Shown here piece by piece: positions 25,001 through 36,084 of a stretch of 64,000 nucleotides of DNA (the first letter of the stretch is position 1; every line of letters begins with the position of its first letter). The notes beneath the pieces are model-generated. The model did no database searches. It had not been told where the DNA came from and saw only the letters and a program-made list of their open reading frames with translations. The stretch is from Daphnia pulex (lineage: Eukaryota > Arthropoda > Branchiopoda > Diplostraca > Daphniidae). The stretch spans positions 6,542,501 through 6,606,500 of the forward strand of contig NC_060021.1 of assembly GCF_021134715.1 (NCBI RefSeq), in the 5' to 3' direction. The position numbers were made by a program, and so were the translations under genes.

Positions 25001-28000
25001 ATGTAAGTCTCATTGATTTTTCAATTCCGTTCCATAAGATCTCTTCTTTACAAACTCTTTTGTTTTATGTAAAGGGCCTGGTTCAGCGAAATGATTGCCA
25101 AAATCACAGCTCCTGAATTGGCTCGGGAATGCGCTAGCGCTGCTTTGCAGTTGGCCGGCCATCGTGAATACCAGACAGAAATTGAAGCCCGCAAGGAGCC
25201 GTTTGATCGTTTCGTTCACATGGGCGAAGCGCTGATAGGCAAAGGCCACTTTATGGCTGAGGAGATCCAAGATAAAGTCATGACATTAACTCAGCGGCGT
25301 CATCAACTCCTAGAGACGTGGCAACGTCGTGAGGAAATCTATCTGCGGAACATGGACGCGCTACTCTTCGAGCGTGACGCTTCCCAACTTGAATCGTGGT
25401 TGGAGTCGCGTGAGAAGATTCTAGCGCACGAAGAACTTGGCTCGTCCATCTCCGAAGTGGAAGAACTCATTCGCCGTCACGAGGATTTCACCAAGACCCT
25501 CGATGCCCAGGATCAGAAAGCCGAAGCATTGAAAAGAATTACCTTGGTACGTAATGAAACCTCAATGGAGAAATTGTTGCATCATTCAAGAATCATGACG
25601 CGTTAACCCCGCCACTGTTTTCTTGTTGTTTGCAGTTGGAAAAGGCGTTCCAGCATCTGCGCAAGCTGGAAGAAGAGACGCGTAAGGCCGAAGCTCAGCG
25701 TCGCGAGCAAGACCGGTTGGAGGCGGCCAAGCGAAAGGAAATGCAGCGCATCACAAACGTGAGTAGCCAAACGAGTTTCCATTGCCAGAAGCTTGCGATC
25801 GTGATTTGAACGTCTTTCTTTCTTTCTTTCTGGAACTTGCATCGACACAGGAACGGAGACAAGAAGAACAGCAGAGACGTCGAACTCAGGAGATCAAACT
25901 GACGCGAGAGGAGCTGGATCGCCTCCCTTTGAACATGAACGGCGCCGCCAGCGGCTCTGGACCGAATTCTGTTTCAGGAGGATCAGAGCGCTTCCAGGGA
26001 TCCATTGAAGGATCACCCAGGTATAAGCTTTTGAGTCTAACCGTTCTTGTAGCTTATCTAAACCTTTTATTTTGATTACTATTTCAGAATTCAACCGAGA
26101 ATTAATGTGACGTCAGCTGAGAGTAGTCCCAGTGGCAAAATGGACCCGAGCTTGACGCCCGACAGACTACGTGGCATCGTTGTCGGCGGAGTCAAACGGG
26201 CCGAGAGTATGCGTGTGACAGCACCGACAGGTCCGTCTTCACTGTCGGCGGCCGACGCTTCACGTCTCAAACGGAATCCGAGCTTCACAACCCGCAAGAG
26301 AACCAGCAGTCTCCGCAAAGTCAAACGGATGGATAATCCCGAAGACTTGGCTCCTGTCGAGATGGGTGGCTTCCTTGATCGCAAGCACGAACAGCAAAGT
26401 GGCGGGAAAAGGGCGGCCATTCGCTCCTGGAAATCTTATTACACAGGTATTTTTTTAAACAATGAAAACTCAACGATTGTTGTACTCACTGCGATCATTT
26501 CTTCTAATTACCTACAGTTTTGTGCGGACAACTGCTGTGCTTCTTCAAAGAGCAAGAAGATTTTGCCGAAAGCAAAGCGGCCGCCTCTCCACTCAACCTT
26601 TACCAGGCGGTGTGCGAACGTGCCAGCAATTATACGAAGCGCAAGAACGTCTTCAGGTTGCGCACGTCTGACGGAGCCGAGTTCCTTTTCTCAGCCGAAG
26701 ATCAACAGCACCTGGACGATTGGGTCAAGAAGATCTCCTTCCACGCTTCCTTGTCTCCGGCTCAGCAACTGATGAGTTACGACACTTACCAGGTAAGAAA
26801 GACCAAAGAAAAGGCCTTTAGATGAAGCATGTCGTTATTAGGCTACTTTAGTCCAATAGCGAGCAACACCTAAGTTGATAGTTGAATTGCTCTCACCTGT
26901 TGTCCTAGTACAACTTTTAATGCATGTAACAGTCGAATTGAAATCCCACGCTTCCTAGTTCTTGACACCTTCACCTTCTAACTCTTGTTTTATGCGCCAC
27001 TACGGGGACTTGTCCTTGATCGAAAACCTCTATAGGCTAAGTCTTCTCTGTCCGTCAATCCTCCTGCTTCCTCGTTGGTTACTCCAACCAAAAGTAAAAC
27101 CCCGGCCAAAGAAGTCAAACGGAATTTGAGCTCGATCGCCTCCATGGAAGCCAAAGCGGATACGGAGGAGGACTTCCACAGCGCGGATTCAGGTTCTGAC
27201 TCGGATTCGTACCAGAAAAGATCCCCTGATGCCAAAGGTCCTAAATCCAACAAATCGAGTCCATCTGCTCCTGCTCCTCCTAAGAAGCGTCAGGTATCCA
27301 GCACACACACAAAAACTAGACGCTTCTACTTTTTATCCACTTTTTGGCTTTTGACTGTTTGACTTGCACCTGCACGATCAATCTCTTCGTTGTATTTGTA
27401 TTGGCTCTTGCATGTCCTCTTGCGTGTCGTCTTCCACTGCATTCAACGATCTGATCTCGACACGTTTTCTTTTTCCGTATTATTATAGGAGAGCCAAGCG
27501 GCTCTTGTTGAACCAACGGTACAGGCCGCGCCACCCGTCTTGCCGCGCACCTCAGCTCCATCGCGTCAACCATCCGGTGACGAAGTCTGGATCAAAGTGA
27601 ACAACGCAGCTTACGCAGAAGGTTTGCAGTGATTTTATTTTATTTTCCCACGTTCTGCTGGGCAATTGTACGTTGTTGCATGTCTCAGTGTCTTTGGCTT
27701 ATTGGTATGTACTGCGACTAGCATGTCAAATCTATTAGACGTTAATTTAGTTTTTGTTGCTATTTCAACTTCATTCAATTTTTCCTGGAATTCCAACTTA
27801 TTTTGATTTAATTTGAAAAATAGTTTTTGCATCTTGGCACTTTTTCTCATTTGACATGTCTCTGTAAGTTCGCATTGTATAATCATCAATGGCGCTTTTT
27901 CATGTGAATGTACATAGTAGTTGACTTCCCTCCGTTGCCTCGTTCAGCCCCGCCTCCTTTACCTCCGTCCCGTCCGCCCGTGCCCCCAAGGGGGGCCTCG

Positions 28001-28545
28001 CAGCCTGTGCATCACCACCACCACCACCAGCAACAAGTTCGCCAGATGTCTAGTATGCATATTGTAGCTGAGGAATGGCAGGATTCGTCCTCGTATTATG
28101 CTAGCTCTGCTGTAGCTTATGGTTCGTTCCCAGCTTCCGTGTCCATTTATTCCGCTTCATTTAATTAGTGAAATGACCCATGCCTTTCATCCGCTTTTAT
28201 GATTACTCAATCTTAGGATCAGGGTCGAACAGCCGCGCATCGTTGTCTAGTCAAGTAGACGGCCGCTCGGCTGGATCTAGTTCGTCCTACCTTGCTCCCA
28301 GTTCGACAGGAAGTCTGCAGCATCAGCATTATCAGCAATACGCGCAACAACCACATCACCATCAGCAGTCTCAGCACTTACAGCAGCGGCCGGTTTCGGC
28401 GGGCGACATCCGCAGCGACACTTCTTCGGAGAGCGACGCACCGGCCACTCCATCACCGCGTGAAGAAAAGAAAGATGAAAGAGAAAAGAGGAGATCCGTT
28501 TTGGGCGGAATCTTCCGGCGTAAGGGTAAAGGCACGCATGTTTAA
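10019..28545 (+). CDS. kst: Beta-heavy spectrin (karst), giant spectrin with SH3 and PH domains
   Basis: Main exons start at 10019, 11432, 11732, 11944, 12416, 12672, 13022, 13304, 13614, 13976, 14329, 14627, 15164, 15491, 15648, 15962, 16296, 16565, 16731, 16895, 17096, 17419, 17633, 17811, 18051, 18524, 19377, 19960, 20267, 21235, 22506, 22883, 23785, 24050, 24812, 25075, 25636, 25851, 26088, 26518, 27036, 27489, 27948 and 28217. They sum to 12,561 nt, about 4,186 aa. Residues 1-270 are the two-CH-domain actin-binding domain. About 30 spectrin repeats follow, interrupted by an SH3 domain at about 848-905 (ALYDF-like AIYAFEG, then DDWWHV and GFVPANYV). A PH domain lies at about 3767-3880, before a Ser/Pro/His/Gln-rich tail. 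SH3 plus about 30 repeats distinguishes beta-heavy from conventional beta-spectrin; Drosophila Karst is similar in size. In flies it tetramerises with alpha-spectrin at the apical membrane and zonula adherens. ATGs at 10019 and 10025 are both usable. Confidence 0.93.
19713..19787 (+). other. Candidate 75-nt cassette exon of karst
   Basis: Flanked by a CATCAG acceptor and a weak GTGGCT donor, 75 nt long (25 codons). Inclusion keeps the phase (2) between the exon ending at 19522 and the exon starting at 19960. Skipping gives a canonical spectrin repeat; inclusion inserts residues containing [16 protein letters not shown]. That stretch resembles the helix that follows ([16 protein letters not shown]) in W, I/L, V and L spacing. 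It is not counted in the main protein length. Confidence 0.4.
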
Positions 28546-29789
28546 GGAAGAAGAAAACAGTTAGACGACCAATGAAACCATCACCGCCTTATTAACACCT
28601 TGCAACTCGACCAGCATTCCGAATATTTTTTTTTCCATTCCAATTTTGCGTTTCCATTCCGCATAGACGGTCGTGATCGTGTTTAAAGCGGCCGCTTCTA
28701 AAAATCAAACATTTCAGAAAGTTGGTGTTCGAAAAACAAGTCGTCTCTTTTGTTGTTCTTTCACTGACACAGAATCCAGCGAAGTAATACGAGTGTTATT
28801 ATTAGTTCATAGAGATGTTTTTTGTTTGTTATAATTTTGAACCCAGTAGTTTACATAACAGTTGCATCAGCAATCGTACCTTGTTATAACTTGACGGCAG
28901 CCGTACGTTTTTGATTGTGCAGCTCATGGAAAATGACCACTCGGATTTTTGATTTGGAAAAAAATCAACGAAACAACAACGCATTTTTGTGTTATGTTTA
29001 AGGACACGAACGAACGAATGGACGAGTTTCCAAAGAAGTTGTAATTGTTCATGTAATAGTGTGTCAGAGTGGTAGTTCAAAAGTGAGGCATTTCGATTGT
29101 TTTTGTTTTCAAACCGGGTTTATCCTTCGCTAATTTGAATTTATACCGTTGATATCAAACAAAATTTATCAATTATTCCAATAATATTATCCATAACTTG
29201 GTCCTTTCCCATGCGTGTCAGTGAGGGTCTAATATGATTTAGTGTGGGGCATTTACTATATTTGAGTTCTATCTAAAATTGCATTTTGAGTGAGTGCCTT
29301 GACTGATTTATTCTTGTTGTTCCTGCTGTCTTGAAATATATATATATAGCCTGTATTCATTTAGACTATACCGGGTAATTATTTAAAATTTACTTGATTG
29401 TTGAAAAACAACTAAAAAACGCAAAATGTGTCTATGAAGAAGGAATTGACGAATTCCTCTTAGCAAACCAGAGCTTGGGATCGTCCTTGGAGTCTTTGGC
29501 ACCGTTTTGAGCAACTCAATTCAGTCTCGGCTGGAATTCAGAGTGCTGAGGAAACAAAATTTTGAAACATTCTAAAATACTTAGAGACTAACGTCTAACT
29601 GACTATAAGGTGTAGCGTAGCACTAGGTATTTTAATTTGAACTAAGCTTTTTTAAAAAAAAAACCTATTTGTAGATTTAATGTAATTTTTTTTTTCCAAA
29701 CTTTTATATGTCATATGCTATTTTGAAAAATGGAAAATGGAAAAAAATCAAAAGCATCCCTTTGGGTACCACCTTGCTAGCTGACAATG
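28546..29789 (+). other. Karst 3' UTR and downstream sequence
   Basis: No open frame is supported. The sequence is AT-rich with a (TA)n run near 29337-29347. A clean AATAAA is not seen close to the stop. The nearest one (about 30167-30172) lies in the next repeat block, so the 3' end of the transcript is uncertain. Confidence 0.4.
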
Positions 29790-30470
29790 AATGACTGTGC
29801 AACTAAACTAACTTAAGATTCAAAACGGATCACTAGATCTCGCCAGTGTCGCTCTTGTAGTCTTGTTGTTCTCACATCGTGAAACTCGGCAAAATGGGCG
29901 AAACTATTTCTTGCAAATTTTTTATACTTATATTCCTGTGATTCCTGTGATTTAGAATTTAACTTCATATCTAGCAATATCTAGTGTAGGTTCAGCTTGA
30001 CCTAGTTTTCTTATTTTAATGTTATTCTAACTTATTTCTTCAAATTCTGGATGCATACTGTCAGTCATTCCAACAAGCTGACTAGTAGCGCTCAGTCAAT
30101 TTCCATCCATTAGATCCTCATGCTGTCAAAAGCCTAAAACTCATGTTTGAAGCCCACACAAAGAGGAATAAAAATGTATTGATATAAGGAATTTTTTTAT
30201 TCTTTCTGCTACTGACCATTACAATTCAGATTTTCATAAATCACAGCTGTTCTTGCTCATGAACCATAGGATCTTTTCTGAATCTCGCAATTTTGGTGGC
30301 ATACCCTGCAACAGCATGTTTGTCATTGTGGCTGTTTTTACTTCTGTTTAGAAGGCAACCCAGCCAAGAGTTAGGTAGAGTTTTATTTCTTACTGGTAAA
30401 TTTGTGTGAATTTGTAAATAACATAGATAATTTCCTTGTCCCATTGCTTAGAGTTTCAGTGACATGAAGA
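29790..30470. repeat. Left copy of an inverted duplicated block
   Basis: This block matches, as reverse complement, 36085-37565 once the 852-bp insertion in the right copy is removed. Similarity runs from the CTAACTTAAGATTC segment near 29808 through AGATGCATACTGTCAGTCA-type sequence near 30050 to TTCCTTGTCCCATT near 30440. On the minus strand around 30250-30310 a frame reads HAVAGYA-KIARFRKDPMVH. It is also present in the right copy with partly synonymous differences, so the unit may carry a piece of an old gene. Confidence 0.65.
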
Positions 30471-30895
30471 GTGTCCAGTGAATAACCTGCAATGTGTATC
30501 AGTGTATGTACATGTACCCGATCTGTACATGGAAACATATATGTACATGAGTATAGATATATAATAGGAAACAATTTTATTTTCAAAATCCATATAGCCA
30601 ATAATCATTTTATTCTTTCCAACAGATGTGCAAACACGAATGTTATGAATTTTGTTTTGGGGTCAATGGAGTTGGCGCTGGTTGCTGTTACTGGCCTTTT
30701 GCGACTTCTTGATATCAGTTTGGAATAATAGTTCTGGACTCTGGGGAATCTTCACTCATACTCGAGGTAACCTTGCAGTCAACGTATGTGAGGAGTTTTA
30801 GATTCGTTACATTTTTTGCATATCTTCGTCGTGTTTTTTGCATGCAAGTCATCAGTCTGCATACAGGTCGGCCAGTTTGTCCAGACAGGATGTCT
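30471..30895. other. Intergenic, no gene seen
   Basis: Contains short palindromic GTACATGTAC-type words around 30505-30550. No exon with a supported splice context was found. Confidence 0.4.
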
Positions 30896-31215
30896 TTCAC
30901 GCTTGAAGGTCACGAGAAACATTACGTAAAACTGGCATGTGTTGGTTTAGAGGTTGGGTGAGAACGACACGTGTTTCAACATTGTCAATCAGGTACAATA
31001 GCCGAAAGGGTAAGCTATTTGGTTTTCATTTTGATATTGGCTTTTGTAGACCCATCCCCAGCAACGCTACTTGCAGAAGGTAAGGCCAGTTTGCATTTCA
31101 ATCGAAGGTCATGGAGATCATTACGTAAAACGTGTCATGCAGTGGTGTAGAGGTTGGGTGAGAACGGGACCTTTTGCATCATTATCAAGAAGGTAAAATA
31201 ACCGCAAGGCTTAAG
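30896..31215 (+). repeat. Tandem duplication upstream of the Tyr-rich array
   Basis: Two direct copies of about 110-115 bp, about 30905-31018 and 31105-31215. They share GAAGGTCA, CATTACGTAAAAC, TAGAGGTTGGGTGAGAAC and the AATA-CCG ending. They precede the first TATA box of the array and look like duplicated upstream promoter sequence. Confidence 0.55.
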
Positions 31216-31236
31216 AGGAGGGGTGAGAAAAAGTCG

Positions 31237-31244
31237 TATATAAA
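31237..31244 (+). promoter_or_regulatory. TATA box, first promoter copy of the Tyr-rich array
   Basis: TATATAAA followed by GAGAGAAAAG and a CAGTCGAGCGACTATCTC leader. Related promoter-plus-leader units recur at about 31481, 31754, 32375 and 32715 with progressive decay of the TATA box. The first copy is the best preserved. Confidence 0.5.
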
Positions 31245-32310
31245 AGGCGAGAGAAAAGTTGACAGGGATCAGTCGAGCGACTATCTCTGACACGGTAACC
31301 TCTGCAGTGCACTCTTTGCCATCAGCTCTAAGCTATCTGCTATTATCAGTTCTCAATCACGGGTAAATTATCTGTTGTTACATGGAGTTATGTATTAATT
31401 TCTATGTTTTTTTTTTCTCTTCGTCAATATGCCAGTTTATTTATGCATTTTAATTTTTTAATTATTTTATTAATCGTCTAGTCGTATATAAGGAAAAAGA
31501 GAAGGCGAAAGAAATCAGTCGAGTGACCATCTCCGATATGCCAGAGCTGCTGTGCGCCATTCGTCACCAACTGCATTCTTCGTCGTGTTACCAGTTTTCA
31601 ATCATGGGTAGATATTCTTTTTACATGTATCATTCCACATTTTTATGTGTTTGAATTTCTCATTAGGCTAGCGTAACTACATATCATGGTACATATTCTG
31701 TTACACGGAGTATTAAAATGCCAATTATTGAATATCCAAATTATCTATGGTCTAGTCGCATAAAAGGAGAGAAAAGGCGGTAGAAATCAGTCGTATCTCC
31801 GACATGGGAACAGCAACTGCAGTGGACTATTTTACACCAACTGCATTCTTCGTCGAATTGCTAGTTTTTTTCATGGGTAAACAGTTTTACTGGAGTTGTG
31901 AATCAACTTTCTATTTGCTAACATGCTAGTTATTATTTCATATTAATGTTAAAATTAATTGTCTAGTAAACTTTGGCGTCGTGCTGCTGTTGGGTGTTGT
32001 ATAGTTGACGGCTGGTTCAGCCATGGTGTACCAATGTCTCCTGGGTATGGTGGATAACAAATCGCAACGCCGCCACCTTACTACACAACATACGACACGA
32101 TCAGTTGCTACATCAGGGCCCCCAAGTACTACACCACCAAGGCTCCACATCATTGTACTACAACTTATGCTGCCTGAGCTACTACACCGAAGCCCCGAAG
32201 TATTATTCTTCCCCGTGCTACACTACCAGAGGTTCGAGTAAAACACCGATGCTCCGAAGTACTACACCACCAAGGCACAGGAGTACTGTACTGCACAACT
32301 ACATATCATG
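31237..32310 (+). pseudogene. Tyr-rich secreted repeat protein, decayed copy 1
   Basis: Promoter and leader units at 31237, 31485 and 31759 precede a coding exon from 31967. A start codon spliced as ATG-G to that exon would encode a signal peptide (MVNFGVVLLLGVV-LTAGSA), but a TAG at 32002-32004 interrupts it. The body resembles tandem (A)PKYYTTKAP-TTYAAP-YYTEAP repeats, frameshifted about 32170-32175. The family is probably a cuticle- or egg-coat-like secreted repeat protein; this is inference from composition. Units end in a start-codon-plus-donor motif (ATCATGGGTAAATATTC), marking junctions where copies recombined. Confidence 0.5.
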
Positions 32311-32370
32311 GGTAAATATTCTGTTACGTGGAGGTTTAAATATTCCAATTGTTAAATATCTAAATTATTT

Positions 32371-32660
32371 ACTCTAGTTAAGATAGAAAAGGTGAAAGAA
32401 ATCAGTCGAGTGGTCATCTCCGACACGACAACAGCAACTGCAGTGCCAAGGCTCAGTATTACACCACAATTTATGTTGCCCCGAGATACTACACCAAAGC
32501 GCCTGAGTGCTATATCGAGGCCACTAATTACTACACCACCAAAGCACCGGATTATTACACTAAACATACGCTGCTCCAGCTTATTACACCGAGGCTCCCC
32601 AACACTACACCGCCAAGGCACCGGAGCACTACACCACTACATATCATGGGTAAATATTCT
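32371..32660 (+). pseudogene. Tyr-rich repeat protein, decayed copy 2
   Basis: A degenerate promoter and leader (32371-32430, GAAAGAAATCAGTCGAGTGG) run directly into a fragment of the repeat body (TACTACACCA-type words) with no intact start, signal peptide or open frame. It closes with another ATCATGGGTAAATATTC junction near 32645. It looks like a chimera made by unequal crossing-over rather than a simple decayed gene. Confidence 0.45.
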
Positions 32661-32714
32661 GTTGTGTGGAATTTTAATATGCCAACTACTAAATATACAA
32701 ATTATTTACTGTCT

Positions 32715-33670
32715 AGCCGTATGAAAGGAGAGAAAAGGTGAAAAAATTCAGCAGCCGAGTGAGCATTTCCGTTACAGCAACAGGAACTGCCGTGCACTAG
32801 TTGTCATCAACTTCATTCTACGTCGCATTACGAGTGATTAATCAAGGTAAAAAATTTTATATAGAGTGGTGAATCAACTCAACTTTTTTTCTATTTGTTA
32901 ATATACCAGTACCATGATTGAATATTAATGTTTGAATTTATAAATTGTCTAGTTAACTATGGTGGCGTGCTGCTGTTGGTGTCGTATCGTTGATGGTTGG
33001 GTCGACCACTGGTGTGCCGATTTCTCCTGGGTATGGCGGGCATGAACAACAACATACGCAACAACCAGTCACTACACTGAGGCCCCCAAGTGCTACACCA
33101 CCAAGGCTCCAGAGTATTACACCACAGTTTATGTTGGTCCGAGCTATTACGCAGAAGCTCCGAAGTATTTTTCTTCCCCAAGCTTCACTACCTTCACCAC
33201 GCCGCCTCCTTCCTAAACAACAACGTCAACACCTTCTTACTATACGAAGTTCTACTACGCCACGAAGGCTCCTGAGTATTAAAATTCAACTTACGATGCT
33301 CCAGCTAACTATAATAATGCTCTCATGTACTATTCTGTTGCCAGCTACTATACCGAGGATCTAACTTGTTACAGCAACGAAGTTCTCAAGTAGTGCACTA
33401 CAACCTACGTTGCCCCAGCCTACACCACGCAGGCACCGGAGTACTACACCACAACCTACGCTGCTCAAAACAACTACATTGATGATCCAAAGTACTACAC
33501 CACCAGGGCATCCGAGCATACACTACCACTACTTACGCTATCACCACCTGCTTCACCGAAGCTCCGAAAGCAGTACTCTGCCTCGAGTTACTACACCACT
33601 TAGGCAGCCGAATGTTACACCGTAAACTACGATTCCGCAATTTTCTACAAGGACTTTCCTAAATAATAGA
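32715..33670 (+). pseudogene. Tyr-rich repeat protein, decayed copy 3
   Basis: A promoter-like unit (32715-32790), a leader with a GGTAAAAAAT donor near 32845, an intron and an exon from about 32953. That exon starts with a frameshifted signal peptide (Tyr-Gly-Gly-Val-Leu-Leu-Leu). The body holds recognisable blocks such as TTVYVGPSYYAEAPKYF, separated by stops and frame changes up to about 33660. The longest body of the three copies, it best shows the ancestral repeat: Tyr-Tyr-Thr/Ala-Glu-Ala-Pro-Lys-Tyr. Confidence 0.5.
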
Positions 33671-34209
33671 GCCGAAATTTCTACTTCAGATGATTTATAT
33701 TTGTCGGTTATTTCCATGGTCCATGGTCACTGGGAATTAATCGTTGATCTTTAATGAGAAAATAAAAGTTTTAATGCGGGTAATTCTTTCAAGACCTGTC
33801 AGTAACTTCAAGCCTTTCAACATTTCGACAGCTATCTATTGATGTTGGGTTTTTAAGGCCTGTATGCCGAGTCGTCAATTGTTCAATGTTATAAAGGTGA
33901 ATACTGTCTTAGTCACTCTGCATACGGACATGTTCTTGTGGTTCGGCGATGATGTTTCAATGATAAGTTACGAAAGAAACTTGTAACTAATGATTTTTTC
34001 AAATCTTACAAGTGATAAGCAAATGACCTTTGTATAAATGAAAGACTTTGAAGTTAAGAGAAATCTTGATGCAATTCCTAAACAAAACTTGGTATAAATC
34101 AAGAAACAATGAACACAAAACTTTCAAAAAAAATTGTTTTATATTGTCCCACCTCCACCCACAATTCTACCACATTTTACAGTCACATACATACATACAA
34201 TTAAGTTAA
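33671..34209. other. Intergenic, no gene seen
   Basis: AT-rich spacer between the pseudogene array and the piggyBac-type element. No exon or repeat of note was recognised. Confidence 0.4.
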
Positions 34210-34526
34210 CCCATTGGCTGCCACACCATACAACCCGTAAGTTGCTCTCTACTACTCTACGCGCCATGTCTGAAGGATCCATGACCAAGGTGGGACTTGC
34301 CATTGCTGACATTCCTGACAAGTCCGGGCTGACACGGTGGCAGGAGAAGATCCATCACCGTATCGACAAGGGGAGAGGGGTGGGGGTTGTGCATTGCCTA
34401 ACAGGCGCCTTGCGGCAAATTTTGGGCTTGGCGACTCTCCGACCCCATGGCATCAAAACCACGAGGCCGAACAGCGCGGCCCGTGCTTAGGAGCAAGGGG
34501 AGAACAAAGGCGTGGCAGCCAACGGG
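34210..34526. mobile_element. piggyBac-type MITE, 317 bp
   Basis: Terminal inverted repeats CCCATTGGCTGCCACACC (34210 on) and the complement of GGCGTGGCAGCCAACGGG (to 34526) match at 16 of 18 positions. TTAA at 34206-34209 and 34527-34530 forms the target-site duplication. A TTAA site plus CCC...GGG ends is the signature of piggyBac-superfamily insertions. There is no transposase; the open frame across it (34134-34490) extends outside both TIRs and is not a gene. Confidence 0.8.
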
Positions 34527-34530
34527 TTAA

Positions 34531-34839
34531 CTAACACTGACACAAACATATTACCAACAACAAATGATGATCCGCGCTGACATTTTGGTGATACCGGCGA
34601 CGTTTTGGTGTCCATCTTCTCGACGTTTCCTCTGCATTACCTGAATGAATAAAGACAAAACAATTATTATTTAGTGACATGCCAATAAAAGTTACATAAT
34701 ACAGATAGAAACAATCGGAAACAATAATCAGGTTTTCAAGCTCATAGATTTAAAGATGCAATTTTTTTAACTTAAAATTAAGCTTGCAATATTGAGAACT
34801 GTAAACAGAACACAGCTCACTTGCTAGTTTTTTTTTTTT
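34531..34839. other. Intergenic, no gene seen
   Basis: AT-rich sequence without a supported exon or repeat. Confidence 0.4.
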
Positions 34840-35160
34840 AATTTCCGGAAGTATACCGGAAGTAACCACAGCGCCTCAACCATTGAGCTGTCGTCAAATT
34901 AAACCACATAATCGTGATCTCCATGAAATTTGGGGTCGATTACGTGTGATTAAAACGAAATCCAAAAATTGGCCAAAATCGAGAATTTTCCTGAACTATA
35001 AGTTCAGGAAAATTTTCGAAACCGGAAGTACGCGTACGTACAAAACAAAACATGAACTTTACCACAAATTTGACGAGGATCACGAATATGTGGTTCTTTT
35101 GTGCGTCGAATGAATATTTACTGAACTACTGACTGAAATGAGAAAACCGGAAGTAGAAAA
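34840..35160. repeat. Dispersed-repeat-like segment with CCGGAAGT words and a hairpin
   Basis: The words CCGGAAGT/ACCGGAAGT occur four times (near 34844, 34854, 35022 and 35140). In the middle is a perfect 14-bp palindrome, 34984-34997 with 35001-35014, around a 3-base loop. The segment is more ordered than its flanks and looks like a short interspersed element. No family was recognised and no ends were defined. Confidence 0.35.
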
Positions 35161-35466
35161 AAAATCAATTTTGGAAAATTTAACAAGTGAGCTTTGTTGT
35201 TGGAATAGTAATGGTCAGTTTCACTAAATATTTCAACAAATTAACTGTCGAAAATGTTTAAAGAGATGTTCAAAGTAACTGAAATTGACTGTTTTGACAG
35301 CTAAAAATTATCGAACGGCCATCTAGCGTTAGAAAAAAGAAACGTCCAAGTAAAACTTTGTTTGCGCGTAAGAAGGCCCTGATTTTGGAAAGTATTACAC
35401 AGACAGAGTTTAACGCAACTACACTATCAGTAGATAACCTACGAAAATAAGTCAATTGTTGGGTAC

Positions 35467-35733
35467 CTGGGCATAATCCCGTGGTGAGTGACTGCAGGTG
35501 TGTAGCAGCGGACGGAAGTGATCACATCGGTCCAGAAACTCGCGAAGTCGAAGTAAAACAAATCTTGTTTAGAAGCAGTGAAGCTAGATGAGCGTGCGTC
35601 ACGAAGATAAGGATGGAGAAGAACGTTGGTGGAAGTCCCTCTTCCACCATGGACAAAGGTCAGCATTGGCACAAGAATGTCCGTGCCAGGACCACACGAT
35701 TCCATAAAGAAACTGCGTGCTATCACTGCTATG
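35467..35733 (-). CDS. Orphan coding-like exon, unknown product
   Basis: Minus-strand frame of about 89 codons bounded by a strong acceptor (TTTTTTTACATAG) near 35734 and a CAG/GTACCC donor near 35466. The peptide includes ESCGPGTDILVPMLTFVHGG and an aromatic stretch (FYFDFASFWTDV). It has balanced, protein-like composition, unlike the surrounding noncoding sequence. I do not recognise the family. A 17-nt mini-exon could precede it at about 35800-35816. It may be a fragment of a dead gene; no complete gene model could be built. Confidence 0.22.
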
Positions 35734-36084
35734 TAAAAAAAAATGTTTTACATTAATGAAAATAAAAACAATGAATAATAAGCATATCAATCTTTACCTT
35801 TTCTAAGAAGCACACTGAAATGTTATGATGAAAAAATCGTAAGAATGGAATTCACAGCAATCAACAGCATTACTCCACATGTTGAGGTATATTTCCTGAT
35901 GATAAGGACAGTGTCATGAAGTATTGTAACTTTGCTTGGTGAAAGGATGTATTGATGCTTACCTTTATCAAATGGGTGATGAATTTAGTAAGGCATTTGT
36001 TTTTCATCAAGCAGATCTGGACATCTGGTACATGGTGAAAACACATGGCAGGTAATTCATTTCATATGCTTCACGTCTCTGAAA

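Noticed and set aside
11377-25606. Many secondary frames antisense or shifted to the spectrin exons
   Set aside because: They are shadows of the high-GC coding sequence of the repeats; the main frame has continuous family homology.
34134-34490. 118-codon frame across the piggyBac-type MITE
   Set aside because: It begins outside the left TIR, does not resemble a transposase, and is explained by the MITE insertion.
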